NCBI RefSeq assembly: GCF_018736065.1
Contig: NZ_CP076128.1
Coordinates: 3,077,501-3,141,500 of the forward strand
Origin: Flammeovirga kamogawensis
GTDB taxonomy: Bacteria; Bacteroidota; Bacteroidia; Cytophagales; Flammeovirgaceae
Direction of reading: 5' to 3'
Length of the DNA: 64,000 nt
In this document: piece by piece, positions 1 to 9,640 of the stretch
Numbering within the stretch: position 1 is the first letter of the stretch
Layout of the letters: each line of letters begins with the position of its first letter
The notes under the pieces: model-generated
Databases searched by the model: none
What the model was told of the DNA's origin: nothing
The model's input: only the letters and a program-made list of their open reading frames with translations
Program-made: the position numbers and the translations under genes

Positions 1-338
<338 letters not shown>

Positions 339-554
339 AAGAGTTTTTAGATCAAATAAATGATCAATGTTTTATACCTGTCTCTACGAACTGTTTAAAA
401 GAATTAACTTTATTAGGATCCGCTTTCGCTGATCTTATAATTACTTTGCAATACATTAAAGAACGTTTAAGCCGAAGCTTAATGAACTGACAAATCAGTT
501 TTTATTACCAACAAAACCGTTGTTTCATTGATTACCTCCCTGAAGAAGCGAGTG

Positions 555-587
555 CAAAGGTAAGATATTTACATTTAAACTTCCAAA
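555..587 (-). promoter_or_regulatory. rRNA operon downstream promoter
   Basis: On the minus strand TACCTTTG (562-555) is a perfect -7 element, and TTTG at 587-584, 21 bases upstream, is a -33 element. Together with the copy at 708-738 it forms a tandem pair of the kind common in front of rRNA operons. Confidence 0.75.
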
Positions 588-707
588 TGTTTTTTCAATT
601 AATTTTAAAAAAAATATTTGAAGATTATCTTTTCAATTAGTCTATACTAATCTAAAATAAAAACCTTAACACAATACATATATAAAGCTTCTCTTTTGAA
701 GCGAGTG

Positions 708-738
708 CAAAGGTAAGAATAGAAAAATAAAGTGCAAT
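708..738 (-). promoter_or_regulatory. rRNA operon upstream promoter
   Basis: On the minus strand TACCTTTG (715-708) matches the Bacteroidota -7 element TAnnTTTG. An ATTG at 738-735, 19 bases upstream, stands where the -33 TTTG is expected. The surrounding 20 bases are repeated exactly at 546-566. Confidence 0.7.
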
Positions 739-812
739 AAAAACTATCAATAATTATATTAAACAAATTATAATAATTATGTAAGACATTATTTAACAGA
801 TAAATAAGTTCT

Positions 813-3275
813 TTATTTTGTTGAGAAAAATATCGAATTGCTAAAGATTTGCATTCCAGAATTCCAAAACCCTCTAAATACTGGTGATTCTACGAAGTAA
901 ATCACTTCTCCGTTTCCTATGTTTTCAGCTGCTATCATACTCTTACCTGGTAAGTCTTTAATAAGAGTGCCACCTATAAAGCCAGACATTAAAGGGGAGT
1001 CAGGGATGTAAGCAAGTGTATTTTTCATTTTAGGTAAAGTGATACTATTCTGTTTTAAAGAATAATAATATTCCATTCCTCCGTTAGAAATATTATTCTG
1101 CTTATCTAGTTCTACTTTAATTATTGCTCCTACTGCTTTATTAGTAAGACTAGTTCTTAACTTGCTTGTATTTTTATCTTTCGTATTAAAAATATTTTCA
1201 CCTTCTTTTAATGCATAAAGTTCTGATGCTTTATTTTCTGCAAAAATATTGATAGCATTTTCAAATAAAATAGCCTTTCCTCCTCCTTTCACATAGTTAT
1301 AGATTATATTCTTAGTTGAGTTACCATAAGTACCATCCCCAACTATAACAACATCTGACTTTTCTAGCTTAGAAACTGATAACCTGTTTGATTGAATAAT
1401 ATTTATAGGGTAACCAATTACCTGATCGAAATAAAACCAAATCCCTCCAAAATCAGTAGCATTAGTCTCTTCTCCTGCAACTACGGTAATATTTAAGGGT
1501 GAAATAAACTCGGAGCATTCTAAAAGTTGCATACTATTCTGTATTTTAACTTCAGCTTGAAACTTATCTCTTAATAAAGAAAATAAAGAAGCTTTACTAC
1601 TTGAAAGTAATGATACTTCACTTATTATAATACTCCCTTGATCAAACTGTTCTCCATTCAATGTAGTATCACTCTTTAAGTAACCAAGGTTTATATTTTC
1701 ATTCATTAATCTTGATATAAATTTAACTTGGTTTAAAGAAGACCATGGAATTACATATACTGACGTATCTGTAGCAGCATTAGTATTAGTGTTATCTAAT
1801 TTATATTTTTTAGTTACTACTGTTAGTTTTTTCGTTGTTTTTATGACATCTAAATTATAAGCATACGGTAAGGCCCATGAAGTTAGATCGTATGTTAAAG
1901 AATCGTTATATATTACTTCAGGTGAGAAAAGTACATCCAAAGCTCTTCCCATTGTTTGATTATTAGTTAATATTATATCTCCTTTATTGATAGAATATTT
2001 ATCAGTTCTTTTTGATGAATACCTATAACCTTCAACTTCAAATGAATTTATTGATTGACTAAATTCAATTTGATGTTTCTGTAATAAACGTAATAATGTA
2101 TTTACTCTTGATTTATCTTTAGCAATTCTTACAATGTATGTAACATCATTTTTATTCTTTTTGTAATCAAAATAGTTCTTATATTCTTTTAAAAGTTGAT
2201 CCTTATATCTACTTGCAGTTATTAATGTCATTAAAGTTGTTTCAAAATGCTTTTCAATTCTATCATTCAATGTTAACTCTTCAGATCTTTTTGTTCTTTT
2301 TAAAGACAAACCTGCAACACCATGTCCACCTTGTTCGAAGGTAAACCCTACTGCACCATTTAAACAAGTCCAGCTATCACCATAACTTGGATAAAGTAAA
2401 TCAAAAACCTCTTCTGTAAAATAATTCCAATTTCGCTCTTTAAATACTTTTACATATTCTTTAGATGCTATTCTTTGATATTCTCTTTGCCAATCAGTAA
2501 TTGCTGTATTGATAGGTTCCGCAGGAGGTCCAAAAAAATATGAATACTGAGGCATCATTTCATGAAAATCAACATATACCTCAGGCATCCAACTTCTATA
2601 AAATTTTGTTCTTTCTTGAGTTTCTTTTTGGGTGAGCCAAGCCCAATCTCTATTTAAATCAAAAATATAATGATTATATCTACCAGAAGGCCAATTTTCT
2701 ATATGAGTCCAATCATTAGGACTTGAGTTGATAAAATGACCTTGTTTTTGATTGTATGAAGCTACATAACGGTCTCTACCGTCAGGATTCATACATGGAT
2801 CAATTATTACTACTATGTTTTCAAAAATTTGAGAAAACTCAGTAGCATTTTTTACTGATGTTACTAATTCATATAAAACCTTTAATGCTACTTCAGAACC
2901 TGAAGCTTCATTGCCATGAACGTTGTAACCCAACCAAACAATTGGAATGTCTATTGTTGGTTCACCTGCCAAAAAACCTGCTCTCTGTAAATTTGATATT
3001 CGTATTTCTTCTAACCTCTCAATATTGTGAGGAGATGAAAAAGCAAGCGCAATTAATTCTCTTCCTTCTGAAGTTTCCCCATAATTAAATAATTGTACAC
3101 TCTTAGACTTTAAAGAGAGCTCTTTACAATAATCAATAATTTTATAATGATAAGTAAATTTAGTACCTAAGGAATAGCCTAAGAATTCAGAAGGTGATTT
3201 TATTTCTTGGCTGAAAATTGGGCTTGCTAAAAATTGAAAACAGATCAACTGAATTAAAAACAGTAGTCTAGGCAT
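813..3275 (-). CDS. Secreted M14-family zinc carboxypeptidase
   Basis: A periplasmic or secreted metallopeptidase of the M14 (carboxypeptidase A) family, 820 residues. Residues 1-23 form a signal peptide ending in FSQ. Zinc ligands are visible as HGNE (H120, E123) and a later histidine in DFHEM (H238), with the substrate-binding segment NPDGRDR (about 163-169), FDLNRDW (about 205-211) and the likely catalytic glutamate in GFTFEQGG (E314). The peptidase domain fills about the first 350 residues. The C-terminal 450 residues are typical of large Bacteroidota M14 proteins and may contain a class I glutamine amidotransferase-like fold, which is only an inference. The gene stands alone, divergent from the small secreted protein at 3515, and ends close to the rRNA promoters. 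Family assignment is firm; substrate is unknown. Confidence 0.9.
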   Translation of the reverse strand: MPRLLFLIQLICFQFLASPIFSQEIKSPSEFLGYSLGTKFTYHYKIIDYCKELSLKSKSVQLFNYGETSEGRELIALAFSSPHNIERLEEIRISNLQRAGFLAGEPTIDIPIVWLGYNVHGNEASGSEVALKVLYELVTSVKNATEFSQIFENIVVIIDPCMNPDGRDRYVASYNQKQGHFINSSPNDWTHIENWPSGRYNHYIFDLNRDWAWLTQKETQERTKFYRSWMPEVYVDFHEMMPQYSYFFGPPAEPINTAITDWQREYQRIASKEYVKVFKERNWNYFTEEVFDLLYPSYGDSWTCLNGAVGFTFEQGGHGVAGLSLKRTKRSEELTLNDRIEKHFETTLMTLITASRYKDQLLKEYKNYFDYKKNKNDVTYIVRIAKDKSRVNTLLRLLQKHQIEFSQSINSFEVEGYRYSSKRTDKYSINKGDIILTNNQTMGRALDVLFSPEVIYNDSLTYDLTSWALPYAYNLDVIKTTKKLTVVTKKYKLDNTNTNAATDTSVYVIPWSSLNQVKFISRLMNENINLGYLKSDTTLNGEQFDQGSIIISEVSLLSSSKASLFSLLRDKFQAEVKIQNSMQLLECSEFISPLNITVVAGEETNATDFGGIWFYFDQVIGYPINIIQSNRLSVSKLEKSDVVIVGDGTYGNSTKNIIYNYVKGGGKAILFENAINIFAENKASELYALKEGENIFNTKDKNTSKLRTSLTNKAVGAIIKVELDKQNNISNGGMEYYYSLKQNSITLPKMKNTLAYIPDSPLMSGFIGGTLIKDLPGKSMIAAENIGNGEVIYFVESPVFRGFWNSGMQIFSNSIFFSTK

Positions 3276-3451
3276 ATTGGTAAGTATGTAAGTCTATTTC
3301 TTTATTTAAAAATTAAACTACAAAGAATTATCTTAATCATCTATTTAATCTAAACACTTATATTAATAATAATCAGATTATGAGATAATTATATTTTTTA
3401 TTAAATAAGTAACTTTTTTACGCTTATATTTCATTAACAACTATTAATTGT

Positions 3452-3459
3452 TATATTTG
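3452..3459 (+). promoter_or_regulatory. Promoter -7 element for the small secreted protein gene
   Basis: TATATTTG fits the Bacteroidota -7 consensus TAnnTTTG and lies 55 bases before the start codon at 3515. No convincing -33 TTTG is seen. Confidence 0.4.
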
Positions 3460-3514
3460 GAATGCAATAATCCCCTATTGTACAATTAACTAAATAACAT
3501 TAACTGTATTTTTA

Positions 3515-3916
3515 ATGCGACTATTATCCTTTTTTGCAATCATCTACATAGCTACTTTATGTAATGTGTTTGCTAATGTCGACAGTAACGAACCTACTTC
3601 AAAGTCTAAAGCAGAAGAAGTAAGTAATTCGAATGTCAGGTATATTTTTCTACAAGCAGTGAAAAAAGACTGTTTAGAAGGAGATACTGAGATCCTTTCT
3701 TCGATTATCAGAGTTGATATTTCTAACTTTTCTGAGCAAAAGTTTTCTTTATTGACAAAGTTTCAAGAAATGGTTCAGGTTAAATATCCTAAGAACGTTA
3801 TTCATGTGAATTTGAATAGTATTCATGGAATTTATACCGATTTGCGAGCAGCATCTACTGCAAAAAAAGCAGTAATTGATAATGTTGGCCAATCTAGTTC
3901 GATCGTCATAAGATAA
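3515..3916 (+). CDS. Small secreted protein of unknown function
   Basis: I do not recognise this 133-residue protein. Residues 1-20 form a clear signal peptide (hydrophobic, ending FA before NVDSN), so it is probably exported to the periplasm. The mature part is charged and serine-rich, with a single cysteine in KKDCLEGD (about residue 53) and no obvious domain. The gene has its own promoter-like element at 3452 and is followed within a few bases by a strong bidirectional terminator, so it is a single-gene transcript. It may be restricted to close relatives. That it is real rests on the signal peptide, the terminator placement and the lack of any competing gene. Confidence 0.7.
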   Translation: MRLLSFFAIIYIATLCNVFANVDSNEPTSKSKAEEVSNSNVRYIFLQAVKKDCLEGDTEILSSIIRVDISNFSEQKFSLLTKFQEMVQVKYPKNVIHVNLNSIHGIYTDLRAASTAKKAVIDNVGQSSSIVIR

Positions 3917-3917
3917 C

Positions 3918-3953
3918 AAAAAAGGCGAAATCAATATTGATTTCGCCTTTTTT
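3918..3953. terminator. Bidirectional intrinsic terminator
   Basis: A perfect stem (AAAAAGGCGAAATCAAT paired with its complement) with A-run and T-run flanks. It serves the plus-strand small secreted gene and the minus-strand clpB, whose stop codons flank it. Confidence 0.9.
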
Positions 3954-3966
3954 AATTCCATCTATT

Positions 3967-6576
3967 TTATTTATTCTTAAATACTAATTGATCATTTTCA
4001 AGATCAATTAATACTATAGAATCTTTTTCAACTTTTCCACTCAAAATAGATTTTGATAGATCATTCAAAATATATCTTTGAATAACTCTTTTTAAAGGTC
4101 TAGCTCCAAACTCAGGCTCATAGCCTAAATCAGCTACTTTTTTAAGAGCTGCTGGAGTAATCTCTATTTCTATACCATTTGCACGGATACGTTTCTGTAT
4201 ATCTTTAAATTGAATTGATGCAATTTTACCCATATTCTCTCTTGTTAGAGGTTGGAACATACATATTTCATCTATTCTATTTAAAAACTCCGGACGAACT
4301 GTATTTTTTAATAAATCAAGTGCTTGAACTTTACACCCTTCTAGAATTTCTTCTTTTTCTAAAACAGTTCCAGCTTTTTCTAAATCTCCTATTTTCTCCA
4401 TCATGAAATGTGCACCCATATTTGATGTCATAATCACAATAGTATTCTTGAAATCAGCAACCCTGCCCTTATTATCAGTAAGACGTCCATCATCTAATAC
4501 TTGAAGTAAGATATTAAAAACATCAGGATGAGCTTTTTCTATTTCATCTAATAAAATAACAGAATAAGGTCTTCTTCTTACTTCTTCTGTGAGTTGCCCG
4601 CCTTCATCATAACCAACGTAGCCCGGAGGAGCTCCAATCAAGCGGCTTACAGCATGTTTTTCTTGATATTCTGACATATCAATACGAACCATAGCTTTTT
4701 CATCATCAAAAAGATAATCTGCTAATGCCTTTGCTAATTCTGTTTTACCTACACCTGTAGTTCCCAAGAATAAGAACGAACCAATTGGTCTTCTTGGATC
4801 TTGTAACCCAGCTCTACTTCTTCTTACGGCATCAGAAATAGCTACAATTGCTTCATCCTGTCCTGCAACACGATTTCCTAATTCAGTTTCAAGGTGTAGT
4901 AATTTTTCTCTTTCTCCTTGAACCATTTTAGCAACAGGGATTCCCGTCCAACGTGCTACAACTTCGGCAATATCTTCAGATGTTACTTCTTGACGAAGCA
5001 TTACATTTCCAGATTGAGATTCAATTTCTGATTCTTTTTGTAAATCTTCTAATTGCTTTTCAGCATCTACAATTTTACCATATCGAATTTCAGCAACTCT
5101 TCCGTAGTTACCTGATCTTTCTGCTTGATCAGCTTCTATTTTATATTTATCAATATCACGCTTTAACTGCTTAATTGCATCTAATGTTTGTTTCTCACGT
5201 TTCCATTCATCTTCTAGCTCATTAAGTTTTCCTGTTAAAACTCGAATTTGATCAGTTAAGATATTTTCTTTTTCTATATCTTCTTCCCTTCTTATTGCTT
5301 CTCTTTCTATTTCAAGCTGCATTACTTTTCTCTTGATCTCATCTACCTCTTCTGGCATTGAGTTCATTTGAATACGCATTCTAGCTGCTGCTTCATCCAT
5401 TAAATCAATAGCTTTATCTGGAAGAAAACGGTCTGAAATATATCTATTTGATAATTCTACTGAAGATATAATTGCGTCATCTTTGATTCTTACACCATGA
5501 TGTACCTCATATTTTTCTTTTATCCCTCTTAGAATTGAAATTGCATCATCTACAGATGGTTCTCCTACATTTACAGGTTGGAATCTTCTTTCTAATGCTT
5601 TATCTTTTTCAATATATTTTTGATACTCTTTTAATGTTGTAGCACCAATAGATCTTAACTCACCTCTAGCCAAAGCAGGTTTTAGTAAGTTTGCAGCATC
5701 CATTGCACTGTCTCCACCAGCACCAGCACCAATCAGAGTGTGAATTTCATCTATAAATAAGATTATTTTTCCTTCAGCACTTTGTACTTCCTTGATTACA
5801 GCTTTTAATCTTTCTTCAAATTCACCTTTAAATTTAGCTCCCGCTACCAAAGCACCCATATCTAAAGAAGCAATACTTATATCTTCAAGGTTTTCTGGAA
5901 TATCTCCAGATACAATTCTTTGAGCTAAACCTTCTGCAATTGCAGTTTTACCAACACCTGGTTCACCAATAAGCATTGGATTGTTTTTCGTTCTTCTTGA
6001 AAGGATTTGGAGAACTCTACGAATTTCTTCATCTCTTCCAATTACAGGATCAAGTTTACCATCTCGTGCCATTTGAGTTAAATCAACAGCATATCTTTCT
6101 AAAGATTGATATTGACCTTCTGCATTTTGATCAGTTACTTTATTTCCTTTTCGTAATTCTACTATCGCTTTTTTAAGATAATCTACTGTAAAACCTGCTT
6201 GTTTTAGCAAAGAGGCTACTTTATCATTACCATCTAAAAGTCCTAATAATATATGTTCTACAGCAACAAACTCATCACCCATATCGGTCATGAACTGTTC
6301 TGCTTTTTGTAATGTATTTGCAGAATCATTTGATAAATACGGATTTTCTCCTGAAGATTTAGGATATGTATTTACAATTGCATCTACTTGAGTATCTAAA
6401 GTCGCTTTATCAGCTTTTATTTTGTTGGTTAAAAAAGTAACCATATTATCCTCTTGTTGGATAATAGCTTTTAAAATATGACCTGTTTCAATTATTTGTT
6501 GTTGTAATCCTTTCGCTATATTCTGTGCCTTTTGAAGCACTTCTTGCGAACGGATTGTATATTTTTCAAAATTCAT
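3967..6576 (-). CDS. clpB: ATP-dependent disaggregase ClpB
   Basis: Hsp100/ClpB chaperone, 869 residues, the usual length. It forms hexamers that extract polypeptides from aggregates together with DnaK. Domains in order: Clp N-terminal repeat domain (about 1-145), first AAA+ module with Walker A GEPGVGKT (204-211) and Walker B FIDEIH, the coiled-coil M-domain (about 400-530) that separates ClpB from ClpA/ClpC, and the second AAA+ module with Walker A GTTGVGKT (605-612) and the arginine-rich C-terminal domain (FGARPLKR). No ClpP-binding loop is evident, as expected for ClpB. It is a single gene convergent with the small secreted protein. A heat-shock promoter is expected upstream but I cannot identify one with confidence. 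Confidence 0.97.
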   Translation of the reverse strand: MNFEKYTIRSQEVLQKAQNIAKGLQQQIIETGHILKAIIQQEDNMVTFLTNKIKADKATLDTQVDAIVNTYPKSSGENPYLSNDSANTLQKAEQFMTDMGDEFVAVEHILLGLLDGNDKVASLLKQAGFTVDYLKKAIVELRKGNKVTDQNAEGQYQSLERYAVDLTQMARDGKLDPVIGRDEEIRRVLQILSRRTKNNPMLIGEPGVGKTAIAEGLAQRIVSGDIPENLEDISIASLDMGALVAGAKFKGEFEERLKAVIKEVQSAEGKIILFIDEIHTLIGAGAGGDSAMDAANLLKPALARGELRSIGATTLKEYQKYIEKDKALERRFQPVNVGEPSVDDAISILRGIKEKYEVHHGVRIKDDAIISSVELSNRYISDRFLPDKAIDLMDEAAARMRIQMNSMPEEVDEIKRKVMQLEIEREAIRREEDIEKENILTDQIRVLTGKLNELEDEWKREKQTLDAIKQLKRDIDKYKIEADQAERSGNYGRVAEIRYGKIVDAEKQLEDLQKESEIESQSGNVMLRQEVTSEDIAEVVARWTGIPVAKMVQGEREKLLHLETELGNRVAGQDEAIVAISDAVRRSRAGLQDPRRPIGSFLFLGTTGVGKTELAKALADYLFDDEKAMVRIDMSEYQEKHAVSRLIGAPPGYVGYDEGGQLTEEVRRRPYSVILLDEIEKAHPDVFNILLQVLDDGRLTDNKGRVADFKNTIVIMTSNMGAHFMMEKIGDLEKAGTVLEKEEILEGCKVQALDLLKNTVRPEFLNRIDEICMFQPLTRENMGKIASIQFKDIQKRIRANGIEIEITPAALKKVADLGYEPEFGARPLKRVIQRYILNDLSKSILSGKVEKDSIVLIDLENDQLVFKNK

Positions 6577-6799
6577 GTTTTAATTATTTAATTGAAGTTA
6601 TTGAGACCAAATTAAACGTCGTATAACTAGTTAAAAACTATATTATTTAACTGATTAATATCAATAATTGATCAAAAGTAACTTTTCGGACATATTTTCA
6701 TAAATATATTCTTTTCTGAAGTGGCGAAAAGACAAAAAGTCATTAACACATTAAAAATCAATACTTTAAAGTGACTTAATGTCATATTTATGAAAATAA

Positions 6800-6807
6800 T
6801 AATTTTG
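6800..6807 (+). promoter_or_regulatory. Possible -7 promoter element for a short transcript
   Basis: TAATTTTG fits TAnnTTTG on the plus strand, 15 bases before the first ATG of the small reading-frame pair at 6822. No -33 element is evident. Confidence 0.3.
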
Positions 6808-6821
6808 TATATCATTTTACT

Positions 6822-6902
6822 ATGAATTATACATTTACTATTGTCCATTCCTTTAATTTACTTGTCTCTGTTGCAGAATCAATTACAAACTATATACTAT
6901 GA
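6822..6902 (+). CDS. Possible 26-residue leader peptide
   Basis: A short reading frame beginning MNYTFTIVHSF and ending NYIL. It follows a TAnnTTTG promoter-like element by 15 bases, and its TGA stop overlaps the ATG of the next small frame by four bases (ATGA), the arrangement seen in translationally coupled genes. In AT-rich DNA such frames also arise by chance. No function is assigned. Confidence 0.25.
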   Translation: MNYTFTIVHSFNLLVSVAESITNYIL

Positions 6903-6979
6903 TGACTTTTTTAAAATATTTCGGTTTAGCAATAATTACATTTTTCATACTGATTAAATATATCATTATTGGAAAATAA
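6899..6979 (+). CDS. Possible 26-residue hydrophobic membrane peptide
   Basis: The frame starts ATGATG, overlaps the preceding small frame by ATGA, and encodes a peptide that is almost entirely one hydrophobic segment flanked by lysines (K6, K20, K26). Such a sequence would insert as a single transmembrane helix, like the small membrane proteins and type I toxins known in other bacteria. It fills the gap between clpB and the GH15 gene, where nothing else is present. Whether it is translated is unknown; conservation in relatives would decide. Confidence 0.3.
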   Translation: MMTFLKYFGLAIITFFILIKYIIIGK

Positions 6980-6980
6980 A

Positions 6981-7015
6981 AAAGGGAAACAATTCATTAC
7001 AAACTGTTCCCCTTT
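6981..7015 (-). terminator. Intrinsic terminator of the GH15 gene
   Basis: An 11-bp stem with one mismatch (AAAGGGAAACA with TGTTCCCCTTT) is followed on the minus strand by TTTATTTT. It lies just after the GH15 stop codon. The plus direction lacks a good T-run. Confidence 0.65.
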
Positions 7016-7038
7016 GATATAATATCTGCTATTAACTT

Positions 7039-8832
7039 TTACAAAAAGTTAGGTAAATCTAATTTTTTAGAAATTCTATACGCTGCATTCATTAAGCCAA
7101 CATGACTATATGTTTGTGGAAAGTTACCCCATTGGCTTCCATCTTTAGAGTCTACATCTTCTGAAAGCAGACCAACATGGTTGGCATAACTACTTACTTT
7201 TTCAAAATAATCTATAGCTTCTTTCACTCTTCCTACACATGCAAGTGCTTCTATATACCAATAAGCACAAATTAAGAAAGTTGTTTCTGGTGCTCCAAAG
7301 TCATCTACGTGCTTATATCTATAGAATAAGCCATCTTTTGCCATTAGTTCTTTTTCCATACCAGCTAGATGTCTTCTTGCTCTTTCTGAATTTGGATCGA
7401 GGTAATTCATAGTAATTAATTGCAAACATGAAGCATCCATATCTTTTGCTCCAGCGGCTTGCATATATACACCTGTTTCCTCATCATAACATTTTTCGAT
7501 CATCTCTGCAGCTCTTTCTTTTATCTTAAGTGCTTTGTCAGCCATCTTAACATCTTCAAAATATTGAGCCATTTTATAAGCAGCAGAAGCCCCTGCCCAG
7601 TGGAATAAAAATGTGTAGCAATAATGACCAGGGCGATCTCTAAATTCCCATAAACCTGCATCTTTCTCTTCCATAGTATCTGCAATCTTCTGAAGTGTAT
7701 GTTCTACTAACTTCTTGGTATGCATTCTATACTTATTGGTAAAACGCTTATCTGCATAGAGTGGTAAAAGTGATGTCAATACTTGTCCATAAACATCGTT
7801 TTGAATATGAGTATATGCATCATTACCTATTCTTACAGGTTTATTTTCTCCTAAATACCCTTTTAATGGCATCTCAATTTCTGTAATCTCCTTTTGAGCA
7901 GTAATTGTGTAAAGAGGTTGGTACCTATCTTCTTCTTGCTTAGTAACATTCTCTATGTATTTAAAATATGCTTCTACTTCTTCAAAGTGTCCAATATTAT
8001 TAAATGCATTTAATGTGTAATAAGTATCTCTCATCCAACAATACCTATAATCCCAATTTCTAGTACTTTTATGGTATTCAGGAAGAGAAGTTGTACCCGA
8101 TGCAATAATAGCACCTGTATCTTCGTATTGATGTATTTTTAAAATTAATGAAGATCTAATTAGTTTTTCTTGGTGGAAGAAACTAATACTTGTTGATTTT
8201 ACCCAATTTCTCCAATAGCGCTTTGTTCTAGTATAAAACTGTTCTGCTGTATTTTCTATCGCGGCTTCTAGTGGAGCTCCATAAGTAAGCACCATATATA
8301 CTGCACCTCCTAAAACGAAAGAGTTTTCTTCCATTACATATGAAAGTGGAATATTGGTTGTTAATCGCATTTGCTGATCAAAACCTTCATAGCGAATATG
8401 ATTACTCCCTTGTGATTTTTGAGGAATCATTTCACCATAATTTCCTACTGGGTTACAAACTACTTTTATTGATGGAGTACCTTGTAGAGGTTCTATCTTT
8501 CTCACCATCATTAAAGGTTTATAATAACGATCATCTTGCTCAAACCTAGGTGCAAAATCAGTTACTTTAAAGTCACCATCCTCTGTGTATATTTCTGTAA
8601 CAAGAATATTTGTATTCTCAACATAATATTGATTTGTCTTCTTAATTTTTGCCGTTGGCTTTACAGAAAACTCACCTCCCTTTTCATCATCTAGTAAGTC
8701 ACCAAAAATAAAACTACTATCAAATCTTGGCCAGCATAACCATCTAATACTTGCTTTTGTATCAACATATGCCATAAATGCGCAATTACCAATCACGCCC
8801 ATATCGTACTTGTTATGAGTCTTTTTTTTCAT
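7039..8832 (-). CDS. Glycoside hydrolase family 15 protein (glucoamylase-like)
   Basis: A cytoplasmic GH15-type enzyme of 597 residues, with no signal peptide. The N-terminal beta-sandwich domain opens with MGVIGNCAFMAYVDTKASIRWLCWPRFDSS (positions about 11-40; the IGN..A..D..G..W.C.PRFD pattern of the family). The (alpha/alpha)6 catalytic barrel contains NWDYRYCWMRD, GLWEFRD with the likely general-acid glutamate, and LLSEDVD followed by GNFPQTYSHVGL with the likely general-base glutamate. GH15 members of this length act on starch-type glucans, trehalose or other alpha-glucosides; the exact substrate cannot be read from the sequence. It is a single gene with its own terminator; no trehalose or glycogen genes lie next to it. 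Confidence 0.9.
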   Translation of the reverse strand: MKKKTHNKYDMGVIGNCAFMAYVDTKASIRWLCWPRFDSSFIFGDLLDDEKGGEFSVKPTAKIKKTNQYYVENTNILVTEIYTEDGDFKVTDFAPRFEQDDRYYKPLMMVRKIEPLQGTPSIKVVCNPVGNYGEMIPQKSQGSNHIRYEGFDQQMRLTTNIPLSYVMEENSFVLGGAVYMVLTYGAPLEAAIENTAEQFYTRTKRYWRNWVKSTSISFFHQEKLIRSSLILKIHQYEDTGAIIASGTTSLPEYHKSTRNWDYRYCWMRDTYYTLNAFNNIGHFEEVEAYFKYIENVTKQEEDRYQPLYTITAQKEITEIEMPLKGYLGENKPVRIGNDAYTHIQNDVYGQVLTSLLPLYADKRFTNKYRMHTKKLVEHTLQKIADTMEEKDAGLWEFRDRPGHYCYTFLFHWAGASAAYKMAQYFEDVKMADKALKIKERAAEMIEKCYDEETGVYMQAAGAKDMDASCLQLITMNYLDPNSERARRHLAGMEKELMAKDGLFYRYKHVDDFGAPETTFLICAYWYIEALACVGRVKEAIDYFEKVSSYANHVGLLSEDVDSKDGSQWGNFPQTYSHVGLMNAAYRISKKLDLPNFL

Positions 8833-9093
8833 GTTTGAATTTTTAGTTAATTATTGTTTTATGGATGTGAGTTCGTAACAATTTACTATAAAAATAGGCA
8901 AATTAGTACAGATTAATAATTTTTAATTGAGATTATAATCAATCGACTTTTAAAAGTATTTCATAAATGATAAAAGATAAATTGTGTTTGTCTTGTCATT
9001 TTTGAATGAAATTTGCTTAATTAAACTTATACAATAGTATGGTAATGCAAAATGTAATGCTTAATCCTATTTTAATTAATAATCAAAGAAGAA

Positions 9094-9483
9094 ATGAAAA
9101 ATCTATTTTTTACATTATTACTTAGTCTAATTGCTTTTACTGTATCTGCACAAGATTCAGCTGGTCCAATTGTTACCTTTCAAGAAAGTACTTATGAGTT
9201 TGGAGATATACATCAAGGAGATGTAGTTGAACATATATTTAAATTCACAAACACTGGTGATGCTCCTCTTGTTATTACAAACGTAACAACAACTTGTGGA
9301 TGTACAGCTCCGAAATGGCCAAAGGAACCAATTGCTGTTGGAGATGAAGGTGAAATTATTGTTCGTTTTAATAGCCGTGGTAAGAGAGGTGTTCAAAATA
9401 AGCCTATCACTGTGTATTCAAATGCAAAAAATACTACTCGTATTTCTATCACAACAAATGTTTTAGTAGAGGAAAAAAACTAA
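9094..9483 (+). CDS. DUF1573 domain protein, secreted
   Basis: A 129-residue periplasmic protein with a signal peptide (residues 1-19, ending VSAQ) and one DUF1573 domain, an immunoglobulin-like (ASPM-SPD-2-Hydin type) fold common in Bacteroidota. The family hallmark TTTCGCTAPKWP is present near residue 70, with EFGDI near residue 32 and a closing N-rich strand. No enzymatic activity is known for the family, and the role is undefined. A paralogue lies at 43559-44032, with a lipobox instead of a plain signal peptide. It is followed by a long terminator hairpin. Confidence 0.88.
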   Translation: MKNLFFTLLLSLIAFTVSAQDSAGPIVTFQESTYEFGDIHQGDVVEHIFKFTNTGDAPLVITNVTTTCGCTAPKWPKEPIAVGDEGEIIVRFNSRGKRGVQNKPITVYSNAKNTTRISITTNVLVEEKN

Positions 9484-9516
9484 GTCTTATACCTTATATA
9501 CACTTTAATTTTTTTA

Positions 9517-9598
9517 CGCATTATTGACTCTTTCTTTTTAAAATATTTATCCTAAATATTCTTAAAAAGGCATCTAAAAGAGCTGATAATGCGTTTTT
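9517..9598 (+). terminator. Intrinsic terminator after the DUF1573 gene
   Basis: ACGCATTAT (9517-9525) pairs with ATAATGCGT (9586-9594), extended inward by an interrupted GACTCTTT/AAAGAG pairing, and is followed by TTTTTATTT. Confidence 0.6.
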
Positions 9599-9640
9599 AT
9601 TTACATATGTTTTTTAATCAATCTATAAACTAATACTATT

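Larger units (their letters stand above)
339..812 (-). other. rRNA operon leader and promoter region (no protein gene)
   Basis: This 474-base stretch lies between the 16S 5' end and the stop codon of the M14 peptidase gene. It holds two near-identical promoter cores (about 546-566 and 699-719) and an untranslated leader. I see no protein gene in it. Because the peptidase is transcribed in the same direction, its transcripts would run into the rRNA promoters unless terminated; no clear terminator is visible. Confidence 0.7.

Noticed and set aside
9094-9483. DUF1573 paralogues as a recent duplication
   Set aside because: The copies at 9094 and 43559 differ in export signal and share only domain-level similarity, so they are old members of a large family.
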